Positions 15,829 to 23,444 of a stretch of DNA of 36,554 bases are shown here, one piece after another. Each line of letters opens with the position of its first letter. The stretch's first letter is position 1. The position numbers were made by a program, and so were the translations under genes. This DNA is from JBFJVZ01 sp041623895 (GTDB lineage Bacteria > Planctomycetota > Planctomycetia > Pirellulales > Pirellulaceae), in NCBI GenBank assembly GCA_041623895.1, contig JBFJVZ010000017.1, positions 1 through 36,554 on the forward strand, read 5' to 3'. The notes below the pieces were generated by a model, which saw only the letters and a program-made list of their open reading frames with translations, was not told the origin of the DNA and did not search any database.

Positions 15829-18501
15829 ATGAGAGCTTTTTTCCATTGCTCATTCTTATTGACGTTGACTTTCGGTTTTGCGGTGACGGCAGCCGAATTG
15901 GAACTGAAGAAAGGGGACCACATTTGTTTGGTGGGCAACGCGCTGGGCGAGCGAATGCAGCATCAGAATCAATGGGAGTCGCTCCTTCATCAGCGTTTTC
16001 CCGAGCTTGACTTGACCGTCCGCAATCTGTGCTTCCCCGGCGACGAGCCGTTCGAGCGAATTCGCAGCGAAAACTTTGGTGAGCCTGACAAGCATTTGAC
16101 GCACAGCAAAGCGTCGGTCGTGATGTACTTCTTCGGCTTCAACGAGTCGTTCGCCGGCAAGCGGGGGCTGAAGAAATTCTCTGCCGACATGACCAGGCTG
16201 GTCGAAGAAACCAAACGGAAGGATTACGGCGCGGGCTCGCCGCGAATCGTGCTGGTCTCGCCAATCGCTTTTGAAAACACCGGCGATGTGAACCTGCCGA
16301 ACGGCAGCAATGAAAATGAACGACTCGCAATGTACACCCAGGCTTTGTCGGATGTTGCCGGCAAAACGAGCGTCCGGTTTGTCGATTTGTTTACGCCCAC
16401 GAAGGCGCTGTTTGAAAAGTCCGATCAACAGTTGACCTTGGATGGCGCGCACCTGAACGCGGCGGGATACGCCGCCCTGGCACCGATCCTGGATACCGGT
16501 TTGTTTGGCCAAGGCGGTCCCAAAACGGTCGACGCCAAAGTGAAAGCCGAAGTTGATAACAAGAGCTTTCACTGGTGGCACCGCTATCGAGCCGTCAACG
16601 GCTATTCCATCTACGGTGCGCGCGGCAAGGCAGGCAGCGATGGGACCTACAACAACACCGACGTGATGGAACGCGAGCGGGAGATTCTGGACCAGATGAC
16701 GGCCAATCGTGACGCGCGAATTTGGGCCGTCGCAAGCGGCGATTCGGTACCGGCTGAGATCGATGACTCCAACACGTTGCCGTTTATCAATCCGAAGACC
16801 AATGTGGGCGGCCCGAATGATCCGAATGCCAAACGCGGCAAGCTGGGATCGCTCGAATACCTGAATGCCGCTGAACAGCAGAAGCTTTTCAAGTTGCCCG
16901 ACGGATACCAGATTCAATTGGTTGCATCGGAGGAACAGTTTCCGGAACTCGCCAATCCCGTGGCCATCAACTTCGACAACAAAGGTCGATTGTGGGTCTC
17001 CACGATGCAGTCGTATCCGCACTGGAAGCCGAAGACCAAGATGGACGACAAAGTCTTGATCTTTGAAGATCACAATGGCGATGGCACAGCGGATGAATGT
17101 AAAGTTTTTGCGGGCGGGCTACACCAACCGACCGGGTTTGAGTTGGGCCATGGTGGCGCTTACGTTGCCGTGCAGCCCGACATCCTGTTTTTGAAAGATA
17201 CCGATGGTGATGACGTGGCCGATGTTCGCCAGCGGTTATTGGTCGGATTCGACTCGGCTGACTCCCACCATGGGATCGCAGCCTTTGAGTGGGGACCGGG
17301 AGGCAATCTTTATTTCCAGGAAGGCACTTTCAAATTCTCGCAGGTCGAAAGTCCTTACGGTTTGACGCGGTTGCACGAAGCGGGCATTTGGGTCTTTCAT
17401 CCCAAGAGCCGAAAGTTTGGTGCGTTCTGTAACTTTGCCTTCGCCAACCCTTGGGGGCATGTATTCGACCGCTGGGGGCAAGACTTCATTGGCGACGCGT
17501 CTCCAGGCAACAGCTATTGGGCCGCACCGCTGACCGGCCGTATCGATTATCCACTCAAGCATCCCGGTGGCAGCCAGCATCGCCGCATTGCCAAGACCAC
17601 TGGCGGCGATCCGTCCTACAATTTCCCCACCTTTTACCCCAAGCGCACACGTCCGCTGGGCGGATGCGAGATCCTTTCCAGCAGACACTTTCCGCCCGAG
17701 TGGCAAGGTAACTGGTTGGTAACCAACTGCATCGGCGACCGAGCCGTTTTGAATCACGTCGTCAGCGAACAGAAATCGGGCTTTGTGGGCAAGGAGGTCG
17801 AGTCGATCGTGTCTTGTGCGGATGGAAATTTCCGCCCCGTCGACGTGCAAGTCGCGCCCGATGGTTCGCTCTATATCTGTGACTGGCACAACGCGTTGAT
17901 CGGTCATTTGCAACACAACCTGCGTGAACCCAACCGCGATCATTCCCACGGCCGGATTTGGCGAGTGTCCCACAAAACAAGGCCCTTACTGGAGCCGGCC
18001 ACGATTGCCGGCCAGCCGATCCCGGCGCTGTTGGAACTATTGAAAGTCCCCGATGATCGCACGCGTTATCGTGCCAGACGTGAGCTTGCGGCGCGCGACA
18101 CGGATGATGTGATTTCCGCTGTCAAGACATGGGTCGGATCGCTAGATCAGGCGGATGAAGATTACGAGCATCATCTGCTGGAGGCGTTGTGGATGTATCA
18201 AACGCACAATGTGGTCGAGCAAGACTTGCTGAAGCAATTGCTTGCCGCCAAGGACCATCGTGCCCGCGCGGCGGCGACTCGGGTCCTGTCATTCTGGCTG
18301 ACGGAGGTGCCTGACCACGAGAGACTGCTGAAAAAATGCATCGACGACGATCATCCGCGTGTTCGTTTGGAAGCGGTTCGTGCGGTTAGCTTCCTGCAAG
18401 GCGACGATGCCGTCGAACTGGCGTTGGGGGTGCTCGAGCACGAGATGGACGACTACCTGCAATATACGCTTGACGAAACGATGCGTCGGCTGGAGCAGTA
18501 A
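15829..18501 (+). CDS. PVC-type beta-propeller/HEAT protein with N-terminal SGNH-like domain
   Basis: The 890-residue exported protein has a signal peptide (1 to about 23). An SGNH-hydrolase-like domain (about 25-230) follows, with a D-x-x-H motif at D205-H208 (DGAHLNAAGY). Its first block reads GDHICLVGNALGERMQ, so the usual GDS serine is replaced by asparagine and hydrolase activity is doubtful. From about residue 350 comes the planctomycete/verrucomicrobial membrane-bound dehydrogenase-type N-terminal propeller (FKLPDGYQIQLVASEEQFPE, then EDHNGDGTADECKVFA). HEAT-like repeats fill the last 170 residues. The usual C-terminal haem domain is missing here and occurs in the next gene instead. 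ATG 15829 is chosen because the signal peptide starts there. The substrate is unknown. Confidence 0.87.
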   Translation: MRAFFHCSFLLTLTFGFAVTAAELELKKGDHICLVGNALGERMQHQNQWESLLHQRFPELDLTVRNLCFPGDEPFERIRSENFGEPDKHLTHSKASVVMYFFGFNESFAGKRGLKKFSADMTRLVEETKRKDYGAGSPRIVLVSPIAFENTGDVNLPNGSNENERLAMYTQALSDVAGKTSVRFVDLFTPTKALFEKSDQQLTLDGAHLNAAGYAALAPILDTGLFGQGGPKTVDAKVKAEVDNKSFHWWHRYRAVNGYSIYGARGKAGSDGTYNNTDVMEREREILDQMTANRDARIWAVASGDSVPAEIDDSNTLPFINPKTNVGGPNDPNAKRGKLGSLEYLNAAEQQKLFKLPDGYQIQLVASEEQFPELANPVAINFDNKGRLWVSTMQSYPHWKPKTKMDDKVLIFEDHNGDGTADECKVFAGGLHQPTGFELGHGGAYVAVQPDILFLKDTDGDDVADVRQRLLVGFDSADSHHGIAAFEWGPGGNLYFQEGTFKFSQVESPYGLTRLHEAGIWVFHPKSRKFGAFCNFAFANPWGHVFDRWGQDFIGDASPGNSYWAAPLTGRIDYPLKHPGGSQHRRIAKTTGGDPSYNFPTFYPKRTRPLGGCEILSSRHFPPEWQGNWLVTNCIGDRAVLNHVVSEQKSGFVGKEVESIVSCADGNFRPVDVQVAPDGSLYICDWHNALIGHLQHNLREPNRDHSHGRIWRVSHKTRPLLEPATIAGQPIPALLELLKVPDDRTRYRARRELAARDTDDVISAVKTWVGSLDQADEDYEHHLLEALWMYQTHNVVEQDLLKQLLAAKDHRARAAATRVLSFWLTEVPDHERLLKKCIDDDHPRVRLEAVRAVSFLQGDDAVELALGVLEHEMDDYLQYTLDETMRRLEQ

Positions 18502-18507
18502 TTTGTT

Positions 18508-18586
18508 TCTTAACGCGAACCGCGGGCGGCGCCCGCGCATTCGCCGGCTGTTTAGATGGGCCGCTCGTTACGGCTTCGCATTAAAC
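18508..18586. repeat. REP-like intergenic repeat, copy 1 (degenerate)
   Basis: TCTTAACGCGA (18508-18518) and TCGCATTAAAC (18576-18586) are imperfect inverted arms. On the minus strand, the sequence from 18586 inward (GTTTAATGCGAAGCCGTA) matches the start of the better copy at 29913 with two mismatches over 18 bases. Inside is a strong hairpin: CGCGGGC (18517 region) with GCCCGCG around three bases. It lies between two same-direction genes and may stabilise or separate their transcripts. Confidence 0.6.
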
Positions 18587-18604
18587 GCAAGATCAACACG
18601 AGTT

Positions 18605-20515
18605 ATGAAAAAGATTATCGTTTGTCTTCTCGGCATTTCGATCGCGGTGTCCACCATCGCTCAAGACCACGGTGACCACGGTGCAGCCACCACCAAGATC
18701 AAACCGCCGACGGTCTTTTTGGACAAGAGCCCCCGAATCGTTGAGTATCAACTCAAGCGGTTGGATAACCAGCGTTTACTGTTGGTCGAACGAAAAACCG
18801 ACGACAAAAAATACATACCCGTGTACCAGGCGATCTTGGGACGAATCGGGATGTCACCGCAATTCCGTCAAGAAGCAGTGACAGCCCTGGTCGACCTGCA
18901 AGATTCAAACACGGTAGCGGTCTTGCTGGAAGCCCTGCAAAAATTTGACCCCGAAGATCGGCAACAGCAGCGTACGGCCAACCAGTTGTCCGACATGTTA
19001 CTGCGTCTGCCCGCTGTGCAATTGAAACAAGCATCCCAGCAATTGATCGGCGCCACCGGCAGCGATAGCAGTTTCGTCCGCAGCGTCGGCTACGCGGGCC
19101 TGATCTCCGCGGGCGAAACTGAGACCGCACTTCTCCAGGCAAAGGAAAGTGACGATGCAACCATCGATTTCCTTTCCTCCGTGTCGCTCGTGCCAAATAA
19201 CGCTGTGCGGTCAAATCTGCGCGAGCCTGTCGCTGAAAACATCATCAGTGGGACTTCGATTGCGGTCAAACGGGCTGCGGTCGGCGCGATCGGTTTCGTA
19301 CCGCAGGATCAAACCGCTACGTTCGAGCTTGTCGCTCCGCTGGTCGCGGACGAGAAACTCCGCGACGCCGCTGTGAAGACGCTGCTACGAATTCCTCGAA
19401 AGCATCGTGGCGAAATGGCAAGCAGGGAAATCGCGAAAACGTTGGTCGAGTTGGCCGAGAAGACGCCTGCAGAAAAACGGACGACGGATCCCTTCATCGA
19501 TGCCATGCAGTTGGCCGATCAGTTGATGAGCAAGTTGCCCAGCGAACTGGCCAAGGAATATCGAGCGAGATTAAGCGAGGTCACGGTCCGAGTGGTCAGA
19601 ATCCGCACCGTCGAAGAAGAAATGCGTTACGACACGCCCTACTTTGCGGTCGAAGCGGGCCGCCCGCTGCAGATCATTTTGGAAAACCACGATTTAATGC
19701 CGCATAATCTGGTCGTGACCGTTCCGGGCGCACTCAAGGAAGTCGCGCAACTTGGACTTCAGGTGGGACCAACGGGAGGCTGGAAAGGTCTGCAGTATGT
19801 TCCTGAATCGGAAAAGGTTTTGTTCGCGACGCAAATGGTGCCCGCGGACAAGTCCGAACGCCTGACCTTCGACGCTCCGGAGACGCCTGGCGAGTATCCG
19901 TACGTCTGTACGTTTCCACAGCACTGGTATCGGATGTACGGCGTGATGGTGGTGGTCGAAGACTTGGATGCATGGTCAAAGAATCCGGTCGAGCCCGCTA
20001 ACCCGATTGGCAGCAACCGCTCGTTTGTGGCCAGTTGGAAAGTGGACGATTTGAAAGACGAATTAGAGTTGGGACTTCGCGGCCGCACGGCGGCGATCGG
20101 CAAGAAAATATTTGCCGAGGCATCATGCAAGGGATGTCACAAAGCCGAAGGCGATGGGGGCATCATCGGGCCCGAATTGACCGACGTGGTGACGCGTTTA
20201 AAGACTGACCGCGTCGCGCTGTTGCGTGAAATCCTCGATCCGTCTCACAAGGTGGATGCCAAATACCAGATGCACACGATTCTGACCGCCGACGGAAACA
20301 CGCTGTCCGGGATTATCGTCAAGGAAGATGACGATCACGTGCACATCCTGGCGAACCCTGAATCGCCAAAACCAACTCTCGTGCCGCAAGACGAGATCGA
20401 AGAAATGGTGCCGTCACAGAACTCGATGATGCCCAAAGCACTGATGGACCAATACACCAAAGATGAAATCTTTGAGCTGTTGGCGTACTTGGAGAGCATC
20501 AATCCCAAGAAGTAG
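18605..20515 (+). CDS. exported HEAT + cupredoxin + c-type haem protein
   Basis: The 636-residue product has a signal peptide (1-19) and a histidine-rich mature start (QDHGDHG). HEAT-like helical repeats follow (about 60-330). A type-1 copper (azurin/plastocyanin-like) domain lies at about 340-455 with ligand candidates in MPHN, VCTFPQH and RMYG. The C-terminus is a planctomycete haem-binding domain with CKGCH at 508-512 and the following GGIIGPELTDV. The combination suggests periplasmic electron transfer through copper and haem. It follows the propeller/HEAT protein after 103 bases and probably completes it: the domains often found on one polypeptide are split over two genes here. ATG 18605 gives the signal peptide. 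Confidence 0.88.
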   Translation: MKKIIVCLLGISIAVSTIAQDHGDHGAATTKIKPPTVFLDKSPRIVEYQLKRLDNQRLLLVERKTDDKKYIPVYQAILGRIGMSPQFRQEAVTALVDLQDSNTVAVLLEALQKFDPEDRQQQRTANQLSDMLLRLPAVQLKQASQQLIGATGSDSSFVRSVGYAGLISAGETETALLQAKESDDATIDFLSSVSLVPNNAVRSNLREPVAENIISGTSIAVKRAAVGAIGFVPQDQTATFELVAPLVADEKLRDAAVKTLLRIPRKHRGEMASREIAKTLVELAEKTPAEKRTTDPFIDAMQLADQLMSKLPSELAKEYRARLSEVTVRVVRIRTVEEEMRYDTPYFAVEAGRPLQIILENHDLMPHNLVVTVPGALKEVAQLGLQVGPTGGWKGLQYVPESEKVLFATQMVPADKSERLTFDAPETPGEYPYVCTFPQHWYRMYGVMVVVEDLDAWSKNPVEPANPIGSNRSFVASWKVDDLKDELELGLRGRTAAIGKKIFAEASCKGCHKAEGDGGIIGPELTDVVTRLKTDRVALLREILDPSHKVDAKYQMHTILTADGNTLSGIIVKEDDDHVHILANPESPKPTLVPQDEIEEMVPSQNSMMPKALMDQYTKDEIFELLAYLESINPKK

Positions 20516-20523
20516 ATGCCGGA

Positions 20524-21120
20524 TCATTCTGCAAACTTTTTCCAGCCCGCCGGTGGCTTGGGAAACTCCCGGTAGCCTCGCGTGTCCGATTCGCCGGACC
20601 AGGAACCAACCGGTTCCTCGGGAATGACAATTCGGTACTTCATTTTGTCATCATCCAATGACTCCAGTAGATAGATGTCAATGATTTCCGGTTCGGAAGC
20701 TTTTTGCTCAAAGATAACTCTGCCGCGTGTCATCCAGACGACATCGAATCCGAAATCGTCATACTCGCGGTCGTCCGGCAACAGGTCGCGGCCCTCAGAC
20801 CGCATCGTGCCATCTGCGCGGCGTTCATAGTTCCAATAAGATCGGATCGTTGCATCGTCGAACACGCCGTGCCATAACCCCAGCAGTTGTTGATCCTGAT
20901 TAGGAAAAGGCGGCTGCTTGGCATACTTTTCAACGATGGATTTGACTTTCGGATCCAGCGAATTCATGGTTTTGTCAATCGCGGCCGGCAAGTCCGCCCG
21001 CAGTTGCTGCATCTTGGCTGCGGGCAGTTTGTTGGGCAGCGTCTTTTTCGCGGCGTCTTGCGCGTGGATGGGCATGGTGCCGACCAGTGTCGCGGCGAGC
21101 AGGGTGATCAGGGGTTTCAT
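20524..21120 (-). CDS. secreted hypothetical protein, lipocalin-like size
   Basis: This 198-residue protein has a signal peptide (MKPLITLLAATLVGTMPIHA, 1-20) and no recognised family. After a helical segment (about 35-80) the rest looks beta-rich: LLGLWHGVFDDATIRSYWNY, then GTMRSEG, DVVWMTRGRVIFEQ and KYRIVIPEEP. LLGLWHG.. with a following colour-like strand order is reminiscent of small lipocalin-like or stress-binding folds, but this is only a shape argument. The start at 21120 is supported by AAGGA nine bases upstream and by the signal peptide. It converges on the haem protein gene with only eight bases between them. Confidence 0.72.
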   Translation of the reverse strand: MKPLITLLAATLVGTMPIHAQDAAKKTLPNKLPAAKMQQLRADLPAAIDKTMNSLDPKVKSIVEKYAKQPPFPNQDQQLLGLWHGVFDDATIRSYWNYERRADGTMRSEGRDLLPDDREYDDFGFDVVWMTRGRVIFEQKASEPEIIDIYLLESLDDDKMKYRIVIPEEPVGSWSGESDTRGYREFPKPPAGWKKFAE

Positions 21121-21258
21121 GGGAGTTCCTTTTCCGGGATAGCAAGGACTATAAGAAGGTCGGCAGCCATCCTGCACGCCTAAAATCTGGAAAGCAGGGC
21201 TGGATCGAAGAAAATGTGTGACAGACCCCCGTGAAATCTAGCATTTCCCATTTTTCCT

Positions 21259-21284
21259 GTAACGCGTGCGGTATTCGCGGTAAC
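21259..21284 (+). promoter_or_regulatory. GTAAC direct repeat upstream of second ECF sigma gene
   Basis: GTAAC occurs at 21259-21263 and 21280-21284, a spacing of 21 bases (two helical turns), 22-47 bases before the sigma-gene ATG. This could be a regulator site or promoter element. The pattern is short and could be chance. Confidence 0.2.
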
Positions 21285-21305
21285 AAAGACAAACCGAGAG
21301 TCGAA

Positions 21306-21824
21306 ATGGCGAAACTTGATCAGACCGAATTGCTAGTCCAGCACATTGCCGAGCATCAGAATCGGCTGTACGGCTACATCTTTTCGATGCTCGGGGATCA
21401 CACTCGGGCTTCCGATGTTCTACAGGAAACGAACTTGGTGCTGTGGAGAAAAAAAGACGAGTTTCGGTCCGGCGAGCCGTTCTTGCCTTGGGCGTTTTCG
21501 GTTGCTCGATTTCAGGTGTTGGCACATGTTCGCGACCGGGGACGCGATAAGTGTCTGTTGGATTCGGAGTTGGTAGAAACGCTGTCGGGGGAAACCGAGC
21601 GACACGCGGAGCGATTCGAGGAAGTGCGACATGCACTTCGCGGTTGCATGTCAAAATTGTCACCCGCCCATCAAGAATTGGTGCAGCAGCGATACTTTCA
21701 TTCAACCTCAATCGACAAACTAGCAGAGTCTCTTGGAAAAGGGACCAGCGTAGTGAAAGTCACTTTGCTTCGGATTCGGCGTACGTTGGCCGAATGTATT
21801 CAGCGGCAACTGGCTGAGGCCTAG
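21306..21824 (+). CDS. ECF sigma factor of the planctomycete/verrucomicrobial FecR-linked type
   Basis: The 172-residue product has region 2 at about 15-80 (HQNRLYGYIFSMLGDHTRASDVLQETN) and region 4 at about 115-165 (LSPAHQELVQQRYFHSTSIDKLAESLGK). HQ.RLY.YI..ML and DVLQETN are typical of the Rhodopirellula/Verrucomicrobium sigma subfamily. ATG 21306 is preferred because the family begins about ten residues before LLVQHIAEHQ; a GTG at 21231 would add 25 unlike residues. The stop is three bases before the FecR/LamG gene, so both are clearly one operon. A GTAAC direct repeat lies in the upstream region. The partner membrane protein downstream probably controls its activity. Confidence 0.92.
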   Translation: MAKLDQTELLVQHIAEHQNRLYGYIFSMLGDHTRASDVLQETNLVLWRKKDEFRSGEPFLPWAFSVARFQVLAHVRDRGRDKCLLDSELVETLSGETERHAERFEEVRHALRGCMSKLSPAHQELVQQRYFHSTSIDKLAESLGKGTSVVKVTLLRIRRTLAECIQRQLAEA

Positions 21825-21827
21825 ACG

Positions 21828-23444
21828 ATGAAGGACAATCCGCAACAAATCGAGTTATTATTGGATGAATGGGCCGATGGCTCGTTGAGTGAAGAGCAAA
21901 TTTCCGAACTCAGGGAATTACTGCGCGAGAGTTCTAAGGCACGTACTCAATACGTTCAATGGCAGATCCTCAACGCCGCCCTGACCATGGAGGCGGGTTC
22001 GCTGCCAATCGACGATGTAAAGCCTTCGTTGGCTCCGGCGGCAAGCAATCGGCGGTGGGCTTGGAAATCAGTCTTGATGATTGCCGCTTCGATCGCTTTC
22101 CTTGCCGTTGCCACGCGATGGGCTTACTTGGAATTGAAAACCGACGAAGTTGTGCAGCAGGCCGACAGCGAATCATCTGCTGATCCGCAGGAGCCGACGT
22201 CACAGGGAATTGCACTGGTAACGCGTCTGGTAAACGCGGAGTGGGAAATTGAAAACCAAGTGATTGATGTTGGTAAGGCCCTGACGCCGGGGCAGTTGAA
22301 GTTGAGGTCGGGTTACGCGCAAATCGAGTTCTTTTGCGGAGCCACGGTGGTTCTGGAAGGTCCCGCGGAGTTGGAGTTGGTTTCATCTACGGCGGCGAAA
22401 TTCGTGAAAGGTCGCTTGCGTGCCCAAGTGCCGCCTGCTGCTCGTGGCTTCCAGATCGATGTTGATGGCATGAAGGTCGTCGACTTGGGCACGGAGTTCG
22501 GCTTGTCGGTATCGCCCGAGGGCTCAGAAGTTCAAGTCTTCGACGGCGAGGTAGAACTGCTTCGATCTGATACGCAGAAGAAATTAATCAAGTCGGGCGA
22601 AGCAGTTGCGCACGAAGCGGGTGTGTTCAGCGACACGGAGATCACACCGGAACAATACGTTGACCTGGCAGCGCTGGATCATCGCGCGGACGATCAAACA
22701 ATCGCAAGATTCAGACGTTGGCAGGAATACTCGAAAGAGCTTCGTAATGACCCCCGTTTGATCGCCTATTACGCATTGGATCAGTCGGATCGATGGCAGC
22801 GCAAACTGAAAAACTCGATGCTGCCGGAGAGCGCCGAATTGGACGGCGCAATCGTCGGCGCCAGACGCGTTTCCGGCCGCTGGGGCAAGGGCGCCTTGGA
22901 ATTCAAGCAACCAGGGGACCGCGTGCGTGTAAATATCCCCGGTGAATTTCGCTCGTTAACTTTTGCCTGTTGGGTTAAAATTGATAGCTTGGATCGTTGG
23001 TACAATTCGCTGTTTCTGACCGACAATTATCAGCGCGGCGAACCGCACTGGCAGATCCTGGACACGGGACAACTGTTCTTTTCCGTTCGCGTTAGTGATG
23101 ATCGTCGGGGCCCAGAACACAAAGAGGTGCTTTCGCCCCCGTTCTGGAATCCGACCCTGAGCGGCAAGTGGTTGCATTTGGCCACGACCTATGACGTGGA
23201 TGCGCAGCAAACGACTCACTATTTGAACGGCGAGCAGTTGATCCAGGAAACGATCCCAGACTTTCAGTTGGTCCAAAAGACGCGAATCGGTATGGCTTCG
23301 ATTGGCAACTGGTCCATGCCGACCAAACCCGATGCTCATTTTGCGATTCGCAACCTGAACGGCTGCATCGACGAGTTCGCGATCTTTGCCGATGCGTTGT
23401 CGGCGGAAGAGATTGCTGAGATGTACGAACACGGAAATCCCTGA
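21828..23444 (+). CDS. FecR-domain/LamG-like membrane protein, probable anti-sigma/sensor
   Basis: The 538-residue protein starts with a cytoplasmic helical region (about 1-75, LLDEWADGSLSEEQISELRELL) that resembles anti-sigma N-termini. One transmembrane helix follows (about 80-100, SVLMIAASIAFLAVATRWAY). A periplasmic FecR-like domain lies at about 150-260 (FFCGATVVLEGPAELEL, VDLGTEFGLSVSPEGSEVQVFDGEVEL). A C-terminal concanavalin-like LamG domain occupies about 330-535 (FRSLTFACWVKID, LNGCIDEFAIFADALSAEEI). It can sense a ligand outside and hold the co-encoded sigma factor inside. The ligand is unknown; the LamG fold suggests a carbohydrate. It begins three bases after the sigma gene and ends in TGATG, overlapping the next start. 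Confidence 0.9.
   Translation: MKDNPQQIELLLDEWADGSLSEEQISELRELLRESSKARTQYVQWQILNAALTMEAGSLPIDDVKPSLAPAASNRRWAWKSVLMIAASIAFLAVATRWAYLELKTDEVVQQADSESSADPQEPTSQGIALVTRLVNAEWEIENQVIDVGKALTPGQLKLRSGYAQIEFFCGATVVLEGPAELELVSSTAAKFVKGRLRAQVPPAARGFQIDVDGMKVVDLGTEFGLSVSPEGSEVQVFDGEVELLRSDTQKKLIKSGEAVAHEAGVFSDTEITPEQYVDLAALDHRADDQTIARFRRWQEYSKELRNDPRLIAYYALDQSDRWQRKLKNSMLPESAELDGAIVGARRVSGRWGKGALEFKQPGDRVRVNIPGEFRSLTFACWVKIDSLDRWYNSLFLTDNYQRGEPHWQILDTGQLFFSVRVSDDRRGPEHKEVLSPPFWNPTLSGKWLHLATTYDVDAQQTTHYLNGEQLIQETIPDFQLVQKTRIGMASIGNWSMPTKPDAHFAIRNLNGCIDEFAIFADALSAEEIAEMYEHGNP

Noticed and set aside
15486..16010. 174-codon plus-strand frame covering the intergenic region after the surface-protein gene
   Set aside because: It runs out of frame into the signal-peptide region of the propeller/HEAT gene. 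The part before 15829 looks partly protein-like but matches no family I know, and the minus-strand bestrophin-like remnant occupies its start.
15856..17073. Long open frame of 405 codons on the minus strand
   Set aside because: It is fully antisense to the propeller/HEAT gene, has no recognisable motif, and its composition is what a GC-rich gene gives on the opposite strand.
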